A stretch of 64,000 nucleotides of DNA from JAUYQR01 sp050632395. Lineage in GTDB: Bacteria; Pseudomonadota; Alphaproteobacteria; Rhodobacterales; Rhodobacteraceae. Below the pieces are notes generated by a model. That model was not told the origin of the DNA. It ran no database searches and was given only the letters and a program-made list of their open reading frames with translations. This document shows positions 17,828 through 25,644 of the stretch, one piece after another (position 1 is the stretch's first letter; each line of letters starts with the position of its first letter). Made by a program: the position numbers and the translations under genes. The stretch spans positions 186,001 through 250,000 of the forward strand of contig NZ_CP192600.1 in the NCBI RefSeq assembly GCF_050632395.1. Reading direction: 5' to 3'.

Positions 17828-18527
17828 GGCTGTGCTCCTTTTGTGGTGCGGGCGCGCGCGACATGATCGCGTCGCAGTCATAGATCGGTTGGGTTTTCAG
17901 AAAGCCGGGCTCGCCCGGAAAGATGAACTCCACCGGGCTTCCGTCCATTGGAAGGAAGTTGCCATCGCCGGGGTCCCATTCGGATGGTCCGGCAAAGAAC
18001 AGCCGCCATTCGGGGTGGATGTATTCGTTGCCGCGCGACCGGCGCAGGACATTTCCCATCGGGTCGATCTCGGCATACTCGAACTCGGTCTGGCTCAGGG
18101 AAATGCCGTCGATCACGATGGTCTTGCCCGTCAGCCGGTCGAACCCGGACACCCCCGACGACGTGCCGTCCTCGTTCGTCAGGCCAAAGGCGAAACTGTC
18201 CTTGCCGCTGGCCAGAAGGTCGCTGAACGACGCGGGGTCGGTCGGGTTCGGGTCAAGCGACTGGCGGTTGGGCGGGTTCAGGTCGAAGCTTTCGATCCAC
18301 TGCCCCTCGATATCAACGTGCGACAGGAAATACGGCCCTTCCTGATCGAAGTCGGCCCGCCACTGGTCGCCATGCGGGTCAGCGAGGCAGCGGTAATACT
18401 GTGACACCCGGCAGGCTTTCGACTGCACGGTCATGAACACCTCGCAGCCCTCCGGCGCGGTCCATGCCCCTGCAAGGGCCGGCGCCGCCGGGGCCAGTAG
18501 ACAAGCAAGGATCAGAAGCTTCCGCAT
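17814..18527 (-). CDS. Uncharacterised exported protein between gltD and gltB
   Basis: 237-residue protein with a clear signal peptide (MRKLLILACLLAPAAPALA) and a mature part containing cysteines near both ends (GCEVF, KACRVS, YRCLAD, YDCDA) that could form disulfides. It is rich in Asp, Gly and Trp with no membrane segment, so it is probably periplasmic. ATG 18527 has AGGTG upstream. It overlaps the gltB start by 14 bases and lies 94 bases after gltD, so it is cotranscribed with glutamate synthase. I recognise no domain; the link to nitrogen metabolism rests only on position. Confidence 0.75.
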   Translation of the reverse strand: MRKLLILACLLAPAAPALAGAWTAPEGCEVFMTVQSKACRVSQYYRCLADPHGDQWRADFDQEGPYFLSHVDIEGQWIESFDLNPPNRQSLDPNPTDPASFSDLLASGKDSFAFGLTNEDGTSSGVSGFDRLTGKTIVIDGISLSQTEFEYAEIDPMGNVLRRSRGNEYIHPEWRLFFAGPSEWDPGDGNFLPMDGSPVEFIFPGEPGFLKTQPIYDCDAIMSRAPAPQKEHSHDNL

Positions 18528-18621
18528 CGCCGTATCACCTGTGTGATGGGTCACATCGTCTGACGTTTCGTCTGCCGGGGTAGGGCTAAGGTGCCATACG
18601 CCTGCCAGACAGTTTGCAGCT

Positions 18622-20058
18622 TCACTCCGCAGCCACCGCTTCGGCCTGTTTCAGATAGGCCAGGATCGCATCTGCCGCCTCGCGCCCGTCGCGGATCGCC
18701 CAGACCACAAGGCTTGCACCGCGCACGATATCGCCTGCCGCATAGACGCCGGCCAAGTTGGTCTCATGGGTGCGGAAGTCGGCCTTGATGGTGCCCCAGC
18801 GGGTCACTTTCAGCTCTGGCACATTCCACATGGTTGGCAGGTCTTCGGGTTCAAAACCAAGGGCTTGCACCACCAGATCGGCAGGCTCCACATAGTCGGC
18901 ACCCTCGATCACCTCTGGGCTTTGCCGCCCGGTCGCGTCCGGCGCGCCAAGGCGCATCTTCTGCACCATCACGCCCTCCACATCCGGTCCGCCGGTGAAG
19001 CCCTTCGGTGCCGAAAGCCAGACAAACTCCACGCCCTCTTCCTCGGCATTGGCCACCTCACGCTGGCTGCCCGGCATGTTGGCCCGGTCGCGGCGGTACA
19101 GGCACTTAACGCTGAGCGCCCCCTGCCGGATCGCGGTGCGCACGCAGTCCATCGCCGTGTCGCCGCCGCCGATCACCACCACGCGCTTGCCGCTGGCGTT
19201 CAGCATCCCGCTGTCAAACTCCGGCACGTCGTCGCCAAAGCTTTTGCGGTTCGATGCGGTCAGATAATCCAGAGCCTTTACCACGCCCTGCGCACCTACG
19301 CCCGGCGCTTCGATATCGCGCGATTTGTAGACGCCCGTTGCGATCAGCACCGCATCGTGCCGGCCCCGGATCGCATCAAAGGTGATGTCCTCGCCCACGG
19401 TGCAGTTCAGCACGAACTGCACGCCGCCGGCCTCCAGTTGCTCGATCCGCTGCATCACCACCGGCTTTTCCAGCTTGAACCCCGGAATCCCGTAGGTCAT
19501 CAGCCCACCCGCGCGGTCATACCGGTCATAGACCGTCACCTGCACACCCGCCCGGCGCAGCACGTCCGCCGCCGCAAGGCCACCCGGCCCCGCACCGATG
19601 ATCGCCACGCTTTCGCTGCGTTCGGCATGTGGGTGGATCGGCTGGACCCAGCCCATTTCCCACGCCTTGTCGGTCAGGTATTTTTCCACCGACCCGATGG
19701 TCACGGTGCCATGGCCCGACTGTTCGATGACGCAGTTGCCTTCGCACAGCCGGTCCTGCGGGCAGATGCGGCCGCAGATTTCCGGGAAGGTATTGGTGGC
19801 CTGGCTCAGCTCATAGGCTTCCTGCAGCCGGCCTTCGGCGGTCAGCTTCAGCCAATCGGGAATATTGTTGTGCAGCGGGCAATGCGATTGGCAATAAGGC
19901 ACGCCACACTGGCTGCACCGCCCCGCCTGCTCGGCGGCCTTCTCGGCGGCGTACTCGCGATAAATCTCGTCGAAATCCTGTGAGCGCAAGTTGGGCGCGC
20001 GCTTTTCGGGCATCGCCTTCGGCACCGTCACGAACTTGAGCATCTTTTGCGTGGCCAA
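18622..20058 (-). CDS. gltD: Glutamate synthase (NADPH) small subunit
   Basis: Beta subunit of GOGAT that passes electrons from NADPH through FAD and two [4Fe-4S] clusters to GltB. N-terminal cysteine motifs (CSQCGVPYCQSHCP and CGRICPQDRLCEGNC), an FAD-binding GAGPGGLAAADVLRRAG, and an NADPH-binding GGGDTAMDC motif are intact. The start is uncertain. TTG 20058 gives MATQKMLKFV, the usual N-terminus of the family, with GGGAG 8 bases upstream. ATG 20073 and ATG 20043 are alternatives with poorer ribosome sites. A strong inverted repeat lies upstream. Confidence 0.95.
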   Translation of the reverse strand: MATQKMLKFVTVPKAMPEKRAPNLRSQDFDEIYREYAAEKAAEQAGRCSQCGVPYCQSHCPLHNNIPDWLKLTAEGRLQEAYELSQATNTFPEICGRICPQDRLCEGNCVIEQSGHGTVTIGSVEKYLTDKAWEMGWVQPIHPHAERSESVAIIGAGPGGLAAADVLRRAGVQVTVYDRYDRAGGLMTYGIPGFKLEKPVVMQRIEQLEAGGVQFVLNCTVGEDITFDAIRGRHDAVLIATGVYKSRDIEAPGVGAQGVVKALDYLTASNRKSFGDDVPEFDSGMLNASGKRVVVIGGGDTAMDCVRTAIRQGALSVKCLYRRDRANMPGSQREVANAEEEGVEFVWLSAPKGFTGGPDVEGVMVQKMRLGAPDATGRQSPEVIEGADYVEPADLVVQALGFEPEDLPTMWNVPELKVTRWGTIKADFRTHETNLAGVYAAGDIVRGASLVVWAIRDGREAADAILAYLKQAEAVAAE

Positions 20059-20132
20059 GGCTTCGTCTCCCATCACCTGCGTCGGGAGCGCCTTGCTACA
20101 ACCGAACCGGCTGGATGAAAAGGCAGCAATGC

Positions 20133-20199
20133 TGACCTAAATTGGAGAATTCCCGGCTCACAACCCAAAACTTCACCCGTCAGGGAAGAATTTAGGTCA
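20133..20199. promoter_or_regulatory. 11-bp perfect inverted repeat upstream of gltD
   Basis: TGACCTAAATT at 20133-20143 and its exact complement AATTTAGGTCA at 20189-20199, separated by 45 bases, between the uppP stop and the gltD start. Centre-to-centre spacing is 56 bases, about five helical turns, which would place two regulator half-sites on the same DNA face. It could equally fold as a long hairpin in the uppP 3' end. Confidence 0.5.
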
Positions 20200-20218
20200 A
20201 TAAAGCTTACCTACCGCC

Positions 20219-21022
20219 TCAATACCCCAACCAAAGCAGGGTTCCAGCCGCCGTCCCGACGATGATTCGCCACCAGCCGAACAGCGCATAGCCATTGCGT
20301 CCGATGAACCCAAGCGCCCACCGCACAACCAGAATCGCCGTGACAAAGGCGGCGGCAAAGCCCACCGCGATCTGCCACACCGCCCCGAAATCCAGCGCGG
20401 CGCGGTTGACGAACAGGTCATAGGCCACCGCAGCGCCCACCGTCGGAAGCGACAGAAGAAACGAAAACTCCGCCGCCGCCCGCTTTTCTACCCCGAACAG
20501 CAACGCCCCCACGATCGTCGCGCCAGACCGGCTTACCCCGGGGACCATCGCAAGGCACTGGAACAGACCGATGATCAGCGAGGTCCGCATCGGCAGGTCC
20601 AGCGCATCGTGGTGCACTGCTGGCGGCGCGATGCGGTCGATAACCAGCAGGATGAACCCGCCCAACACCAGCATCACGGCTATCAGCATCGGCGTTTCGA
20701 ACAGCACGTTCTTGATGAAATCATGCGCCAGAAGGCCGATCACCACGGCCGGCAGGAACGCCACCAGCAGCGAAACGATGGCTCGCAGCGCCGCCGGATC
20801 ACGCCGTGCCCGCAACACCAGCCCTACCAGCAACGTGGCATAAACCGATGCCAGCGCCAGAATCGCGCCAAGCTGGATCACGACCTCAAAGGTCTTGCCG
20901 TTGGAGTGGAAGCCCAGAAAATGACCGGCCAGCAACAGATGCCCGGTCGAAGACACCGGCAGAAATTCGGTCAGCCCCTCAAGGATGCCCAGCGCCGCCG
21001 CGATCAGTGTCGAGTGTTCCAT
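20219..21022 (-). CDS. uppP: Undecaprenyl-diphosphate phosphatase
   Basis: 267-residue polytopic membrane enzyme (BacA family) that dephosphorylates undecaprenyl pyrophosphate to regenerate the lipid carrier. The catalytic motifs are present: GLTEFLPVSSTGHL (residues 15-28, with Glu and the Ser/Thr/His set) and the second half PGVSRSGATI with its arginine. Length and hydrophobic repeats are normal. It confers bacitracin tolerance in characterised bacteria. It precedes gltD on the same strand with an inverted repeat between them. Confidence 0.96.
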   Translation of the reverse strand: MEHSTLIAAALGILEGLTEFLPVSSTGHLLLAGHFLGFHSNGKTFEVVIQLGAILALASVYATLLVGLVLRARRDPAALRAIVSLLVAFLPAVVIGLLAHDFIKNVLFETPMLIAVMLVLGGFILLVIDRIAPPAVHHDALDLPMRTSLIIGLFQCLAMVPGVSRSGATIVGALLFGVEKRAAAEFSFLLSLPTVGAAVAYDLFVNRAALDFGAVWQIAVGFAAAFVTAILVVRWALGFIGRNGYALFGWWRIIVGTAAGTLLWLGY

Positions 21023-21090
21023 GACCTACCTGCCGCCCAGCCGATGCGAACCGGGCCTCGTGATTTCGGGCACCCGCGGGGGTTCGACCC

Positions 21091-22077
21091 TCAAGCCTTC
21101 TTCAGGTTCTTGGCCGAATCCTTGATCGCGGCATATTGGCCCGAAGGCCTATAGCGCCACAGATACTCCGGCAGCACTGCCGCCATCGCAGTCGGCTCGA
21201 TCCCAAGGTCGGCAAAGCCCTTGGCCCCGGTCGGCACAACGTTGTCGACGGTCAGGCTGGACAGCTGGTCGCGCGTGATGATCTTGTTTGGGATCAGCCC
21301 GAGAGTCACCGCGCTCAGCATGTCGAAGGCAAAGGCGACGATCCGCATCACCCAGAACGGCATGCTGACCACAAGCCGCCGCCGGTGGATCACCGCCAGC
21401 ATACGCCGCATCAGCCCGGCAAAACTGTCCACATCCGGACCGCCAAGTTCGTAGATTCCGGGGCTCGCCTGCCCCAGCACGCCCTTAACCGCCGCCTGCG
21501 CGACATCGTCGACGTATACCGGCTGGAACCGCGTATCCCCGCCCGCAATCGGCAGAAGCGGACCAAGCCGCGACATGGCGGCAAAGCGGTTGAAGAACTG
21601 GTCTTCCGTTCCGAAGATCACCGAAGGGCGCAGGATCACCGCACCCGGAAATGCGGCCAGAACGGCGCTTTCGCCCTCGGCCTTGCTCTGCGAATAAAGG
21701 CTTGGCCCCTGCGCATCCGCCCCGATGGCCGAGATGTGGACCAACCGCCCCACGCCCTCTTCTGCCGCAAGCCGCGCGATGCGGGCAGCACCTTCGGACT
21801 GCACGGCTTCGAAGTTGTTCTTGCCGCCACGGTCAAAGGTGCCGACGCAATTCACCACCGCATCCGCGCCGTGCAGCACCCTGCGGACCGACGCATCGTC
21901 TCGGATGTTGCAAAACAAGGGCTCCACTTGCCCGACCGTTCCGTAGGGTTTGACGAACAGCGCGTCGTTCGGGTGCCGAACGGCCACCCGGACACGCCAG
22001 CCCTCTTTCGCCATGCGCCGTGCGATATAGCGGCCGACAAAGCCCGATCCGCCGAAGATGGTGACAAGCTTGCTCAA
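21091..22077 (-). CDS. Complex I NDUFA9-like NAD(P)-binding protein
   Basis: 328-residue atypical short-chain dehydrogenase/epimerase. The Rossmann nucleotide motif IFGGSGFVGRYIAR is at residues 7-20. The body includes HISAIGA and SLYSQSKAEGE in place of a strict YxxxK pair, and the C-terminus has a hydrophobic segment. The family is known as the NDUFA9-like accessory subunit of complex I in mitochondria and alphaproteobacteria, but no nuo genes are nearby. The start is TTG 22077 (MSKLVTIFGG) with AAGGGG upstream; the much longer open frame extends through the tRNA gene and is not coding there. Confidence 0.88.
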   Translation of the reverse strand: MSKLVTIFGGSGFVGRYIARRMAKEGWRVRVAVRHPNDALFVKPYGTVGQVEPLFCNIRDDASVRRVLHGADAVVNCVGTFDRGGKNNFEAVQSEGAARIARLAAEEGVGRLVHISAIGADAQGPSLYSQSKAEGESAVLAAFPGAVILRPSVIFGTEDQFFNRFAAMSRLGPLLPIAGGDTRFQPVYVDDVAQAAVKGVLGQASPGIYELGGPDVDSFAGLMRRMLAVIHRRRLVVSMPFWVMRIVAFAFDMLSAVTLGLIPNKIITRDQLSSLTVDNVVPTGAKGFADLGIEPTAMAAVLPEYLWRYRPSGQYAAIKDSAKNLKKA

Positions 22078-22250
22078 CTGCCCGTGCCCCTTGTGTCTGA
22101 ACCTTCCGCTTCGGCTGAGTGAATAGCGGCGACGGCCAAGCCAAACAAGCTGCAAATGCCCGCACCGACGCTTGGCCGAAAGCCTCCGAATTTTCGCCGC
22201 TCCCCGTTGACACTCTGGGACTGCACCTTTAAATCGCGGCTCACTACCTT

Positions 22251-22335
22251 GCCCAGATGGCGGAATTGGTAGACGCGCTGGTTTCAGGTACCAGTGTTGC
22301 AAGACGTGGAGGTTCGAGTCCTCTTCTGGGCACCA
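22251..22335 (+). tRNA. tRNA-Leu (CAG)
   Basis: An 85-base cloverleaf with encoded CCA. The acceptor pairs GCCCAGA with TCTGGGC. The anticodon stem CTGGT/ACCAG encloses the loop TTCAGGT, giving anticodon CAG. The variable arm is long, as for leucine tRNAs, and the T-loop is TTCGAGT. It is followed directly by a terminator hairpin. No integrase or flanking direct repeat is seen, so there is no sign of a genomic island here. Confidence 0.97.
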
Positions 22336-22341
22336 ACTACA

Positions 22342-22371
22342 AAAGCCCCGCAGCGAAAGCTGCGGGGCTTT
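22342..22371. terminator. Strong terminator after tRNA-Leu
   Basis: A perfect 13-bp stem (AAAGCCCCGCAGC and its complement) with a GAAA tetraloop, flanked by T-runs on both strands. It can end the tRNA transcript and the convergent gnd transcript, whose stop is 20 bases away. Confidence 0.9.
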
Positions 22372-22390
22372 GTCGTTTCGTGCCGCTGCG

Positions 22391-23797
22391 TCAGGCTGAT
22401 TCTCCCCACGGCCCGTGGTGGACATCCGCCCCATCCAGCCGGTCAAAACCGTGCGCCCCGAAGAAATCCCGCTGTGCCTGGATCATGTTCGCGGTGCCGC
22501 GACGGGTGCGCATCGCATCAAACCATGCCAGCCCAGCTGACAGCGCCGGCACGGAATGGCCCTGCAGTGCGGCAACCGACACCACGCGGCGCAGCGACGG
22601 CACGCAACGCTGCAGTTCGGCCGCGAAGGTCGGCGCCAGCATCAGGCTGCGCGCGGGATCTTCGGCCAAGGCCTGTGCCATCGCATCCAGCAAGGACGAC
22701 CGGATGATACAGCCGGCCCGCCAGACCCGGGCGATCGACGGCAGTTGCAGGTCCCACCCAAAGGCCGGCCCAGCGGCGGCGGTCATGCTGAAGCCCTGCG
22801 CGTAGCACAGGATCTTGCCCGCAAGCAGCGCGTCATGCAGGTCAGGCAGGCCAAGCCCCTCGGTCACCGCCTGCGGGGCCGGGCCAAACAGCGCCTCGCC
22901 CGCAACCCGCTCGTCAAGCCGCGCCGACATGTTGCGCGCTGCGACCGCCGCTTCGATCACCGGAATAGGTGCCGACAGGTGCTGCGCCTCGATCGCGGTC
23001 CAACGGCCGGTGCCCTTCTGGCCCGCCTTGTCGAGGATCACATCCAGCATCGCCGCACCGGTCAGCGGATCGGTCGCCGCTGCGACCTGCGCCGAAATCT
23101 CGATCAGGTAGCTTTGCAGCGGACCCGTGTTCCACTGCCCGAACGCCTCGGCAATGGCAGGGGCGTGCAGCCCAAGGCCATCGCGCATCAGGCCGTAGAC
23201 CTCGGCGATCATCTGCATGTCAGCATATTCGATGCCATTGTGCACGGTCTTGACGAAATGCCCGGCACCTTCGGGTCCCATCCAGTCGGCACAGGGCGCT
23301 CCCTGATACGACGCGGCAATCGCGGTCAGGATCGGGGCGATGCGGTCCCAATCCGGCTTGTCACCGCCGCCCATGATCGCCGGGCCGTGGCGCGCGCCGT
23401 CTTCGCCGCCGGACACGCCCATGCCCAGAAATCGGAACGGCAGCCCCGCCCTTGCGCGCCGGTTGGTGTCGTGAAAGTTCGCGTTACCCGCGTCAATCAC
23501 CAGATCATCCGCCGAAAGATAGGGGGCAAGTGCTGCAAGCTGGTCGTCCACCGGCTGTCCGGCGGGCACCATCAGGATGATTGCACGTGGCGGGCGGATC
23601 GCAGCGACCAACGCCTCAAGCGTCTCGCAGGGGGTGATGTTCGCGGCCAGCGCGCCCGCCTCGGCATGAAAGGCCCGCGTCGTTGCCGTGGTCCGGTTCC
23701 AGACCGCAATCGGGCCTGCGTTCTCTGCAATGTTCAGCGCTAGCGCCGATCCCATGGTGCCAAGGCCGATCAGGCCGATGTCTGCTGTCACGGCCAT
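22391..23797 (-). CDS. gnd: 6-phosphogluconate dehydrogenase, decarboxylating
   Basis: 468-residue enzyme that converts 6-phosphogluconate to ribulose-5-phosphate with release of CO2 and NADPH. It has the full-length form with N-terminal Rossmann motif GLIGLGTMGSALALN (residues 8-22), the substrate loop GMGVSGGEDGARHGP, and the active-site KTVHNGIEYADMQ. It overlaps the SMP-30 gene by 10 bases. The upstream genes on the same strand encode a sugar lactonase and a ruined 2-hydroxyacid dehydrogenase, and a ruined gluconokinase diverges from them. The gene itself shows no damage. Confidence 0.96.
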   Translation of the reverse strand: MAVTADIGLIGLGTMGSALALNIAENAGPIAVWNRTTATTRAFHAEAGALAANITPCETLEALVAAIRPPRAIILMVPAGQPVDDQLAALAPYLSADDLVIDAGNANFHDTNRRARAGLPFRFLGMGVSGGEDGARHGPAIMGGGDKPDWDRIAPILTAIAASYQGAPCADWMGPEGAGHFVKTVHNGIEYADMQMIAEVYGLMRDGLGLHAPAIAEAFGQWNTGPLQSYLIEISAQVAAATDPLTGAAMLDVILDKAGQKGTGRWTAIEAQHLSAPIPVIEAAVAARNMSARLDERVAGEALFGPAPQAVTEGLGLPDLHDALLAGKILCYAQGFSMTAAAGPAFGWDLQLPSIARVWRAGCIIRSSLLDAMAQALAEDPARSLMLAPTFAAELQRCVPSLRRVVSVAALQGHSVPALSAGLAWFDAMRTRRGTANMIQAQRDFFGAHGFDRLDGADVHHGPWGESA

Positions 23798-24675
23798 TGT
23801 ACGCCCCTGCGGTTCAAGATGATGGAATAAAGCGATGTGGTGGCGGTGATGAAAAGCTGGTGCTTCGCGCGCCCGCCAAAACAGAAGTTCGACACGACCT
23901 CGGGTATCAGGATGCGGCCCAGAAGCGTGCCGTCCGGCGCGATGCAATGCACCCCATCACCTGCCGATGACCAGAGGTTGCCGTCACTGTCGCAGCGGAT
24001 GCCATCGGCGCAGCCCGGTTTGATGACATGGAACACGCGCCCATCGGTCGGGCGGCCCGAGGTCATGTCGAAAACCATGATGTGCTGCGGATCGGCCGAA
24101 TGCATCCGCCCGGTGTCGGCCACGTAAAGCCGGTTCTCGTCGGGTGAGAACGCCAGCCCGTTGGGGCACATCATGTCGGTGATCACCGCCTCAAGGCTGC
24201 CATCCGGGTCGATCCGGTAGACATGGCGCGGCAGTTCCTCGTCGGCCTTGTAGCCCTCGTAATCAGTCATGATCCCGTAATGCGGATCGGTGAACCAGAT
24301 CGAGCCATCGGACTTCACCACCACGTCGTTGGGCGAATTCAGCCGCTTGCCCTGATAGCTGTCGGCAAGGGTCGTGACGCTGCCGTCATACTCGGTCCGC
24401 GTCACCGACCGTGTGCCGTGCTGGCAGGAAATCAGCCGTCCCTCGCGGTCGCGGGTGTTGCCGTTGGCAAAGTTCGACGGCTGCCGGTAGACGCTCAGGC
24501 CATCCGGCGACCAGCGCATGATCCGGTTGTTCGGTATGTCGGAAAACAACAGGCAGTTGGCATCGCCGAACCAGACCGGCCCCTCGGCCCAGTCGAATCC
24601 GGTGGCCAGCCGTTTCACCGGGGCGTTGAACATGACGAACCGTTCAAAACGCGGGTCGTGGGCTTCGTAGAACAT
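23788..24675 (-). CDS. SMP-30/gluconolactonase family protein
   Basis: 295-residue six-bladed beta-propeller lactonase, predicted to hydrolyse gluconolactone or a related sugar lactone. Metal-binding features are visible: the Glu in DWAEGPVW near residue 30, NSPNDVVVKSDGSIWFTDP in the middle, and the C-terminal CADGIRCDSDGNLW with a ligand Asp. AAGGAG lies 6 bases before ATG 24675. It has a 10-base overlap with gnd. Together with gnd it points to use of gluconate or glucono-lactone through the pentose phosphate pathway. Confidence 0.93.
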   Translation of the reverse strand: MFYEAHDPRFERFVMFNAPVKRLATGFDWAEGPVWFGDANCLLFSDIPNNRIMRWSPDGLSVYRQPSNFANGNTRDREGRLISCQHGTRSVTRTEYDGSVTTLADSYQGKRLNSPNDVVVKSDGSIWFTDPHYGIMTDYEGYKADEELPRHVYRIDPDGSLEAVITDMMCPNGLAFSPDENRLYVADTGRMHSADPQHIMVFDMTSGRPTDGRVFHVIKPGCADGIRCDSDGNLWSSAGDGVHCIAPDGTLLGRILIPEVVSNFCFGGRAKHQLFITATTSLYSIILNRRGVQWP

Positions 24676-24702
24676 CGTCGCTCCTTTAGCCGGGGAAAGT
24701 CG

Positions 24703-24969
24703 TCATACGGGCGTCAACAGCGGCCTGCCCACGAAATGCGCCATCAGGTTGGCACGGGTTTCCAGTGTCGCGGCCAGGGCGATGACGTAGTAATCCGACC
24801 GCCGTGCCAAGGCCAACTGACCGGCTTCGTAGTTCCACGCCCAGGCATCCGGTCGAAAGGCCGCCTTGTCGGCTGCCTCGAAATACCGGCGCATGTCGAA
24901 GGCCGCGTCCAAAGCGCGCTGGTCACCCTCGGGGTAGCTGCCGATCTGAAGGATATGCGGCTTGGTCAT
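24703..24969 (-). pseudogene. Remnant of a D-2-hydroxyacid dehydrogenase (GhrB-like)
   Basis: An 88-codon open frame that starts like full 2-hydroxyacid dehydrogenases (MTKPHILQIGSYP, then FEAADKAAF), contains a fragment resembling the middle of the NAD domain (ALARRSDYYVIA) and ends with the usual C-terminus (ETRANLMAHFVGRPLLTPV). Functional members are about 310 residues; the NAD-binding glycine motif and the catalytic Arg, Glu and His regions are all missing. The frame stayed open after large internal deletions. It lies 27 bases before the SMP-30 gene on the same strand and was presumably the first gene of that operon. Confidence 0.7.
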
Positions 24970-25062
24970 GGAGGCGGGCCTCGTCTTTGACAGGGGTGTC
25001 AGGGCTACCATGAACAAACCCGCGACACGGTGTCGAGCGGAAACACCAAGGGAAGGATCGGC

Positions 25063-25550
25063 TTGGCCACGACCCAGCGCATCGTCATCATGGGCGTCGC
25101 AGGTTGCGGCAAATCCAGCGTCTGCGAAGCCGTCGCCGCACGCCTTCGCCTGCAATACCGCGATGGTCACACGCTCCACTCGGCTGCCAACGTCGAGAAG
25201 ATGCGCCTCGGCACCCCCCTTACCGATGAAGACCGCTGGCCGAGGCGGATGAATTGCGCGAAAGGGCGCCGATCATTGTCGGGTGTTCGGCATAGAAGCG
25301 CGCTTACCGCGACCATATCCAGGCGGGCGTGCAGCATCCGGTCACGTTCGTTCATCTGGCGGGGAACCGGAACCTGATCGCGGCGCGCATGGCCGAAGGC
25401 AAGTGGCGTTACATGCCGCTCTCGCTTCTGGACAGCCAGTTTGCGGCGCTGGAGCCGCCGGATGCGGGCAAAGGCATCGCCGTAGACGTCGGCCCGTCGG
25501 GTCCCGCCATCACCGATGCGGTCGTGGCGGCGTTGGGTCTGGCGGGCTGA
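25063..25550 (+). pseudogene. gntK: Disrupted gluconokinase (GntK type)
   Basis: From TTG 25063 (GGAAGG upstream) the frame reads ATTQRIVIMGVAGCGKSS with an intact P-loop, then GHTLHSAANVEKM and TDEDRWP, as in GntK. After DRWP the homology jumps to another frame (AEADELRERAPIIVGCSA), where the family's CSALKRAYRD reads CSA-stop-KRAYRD (TAG, one base from a leucine codon). It then continues FVHLAGNRNLIAARMAEG, LLDSQFAALEPPDA to TGA 25550. There are thus a frameshift with a small deletion and a nonsense codon. The 3' half is otherwise well kept, so decay looks recent. It is divergent from the SMP-30/gnd operon. Confidence 0.8.
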
Positions 25551-25586
25551 TTCCAGCACCACTCCTGCCGATCCGGTCCCGCGTGG

Positions 25587-25613
25587 TTGACCCGAAGGGA
25601 TCAGGCCGATAAT
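25587..25613 (+). promoter_or_regulatory. Possible promoter for the rnd-kdsD-lptCAB operon
   Basis: TTGACC at 25587-25592 and GATAAT at 25608-25613, 15 bases apart, about 30 bases upstream of the GTG of the RNase D gene. The spacer is two bases short of ideal, so this is tentative. Confidence 0.3.
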
Positions 25614-25644
25614 CCGGCTGGGTATCCCACAGGAAAGTTGCGCA

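Noticed and set aside
15263..17866. 867-codon open frame antisense to gltB
   Set aside because: High GC makes long antisense frames common; the gltB protein on the other strand is complete and the antisense translation is His/Arg/Gln-rich with no family match.
22251..22335. tRNA-Leu as an integration site for a mobile island
   Set aside because: No integrase, no repeated 3' tRNA fragment and no compositional change were found nearby; the decayed gluconate genes look native.
21091..22446. 451-codon extension of the NDUFA9-like gene
   Set aside because: The extension runs antisense through the tRNA-Leu and its terminator; the family N-terminus starts at TTG 22077.
22391..23947. N-terminal 50-codon extension of gnd
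   Set aside because: It overlaps the SMP-30 coding region and lacks a ribosome site; MAVTADIGLIGLG at 23797 is the family start.
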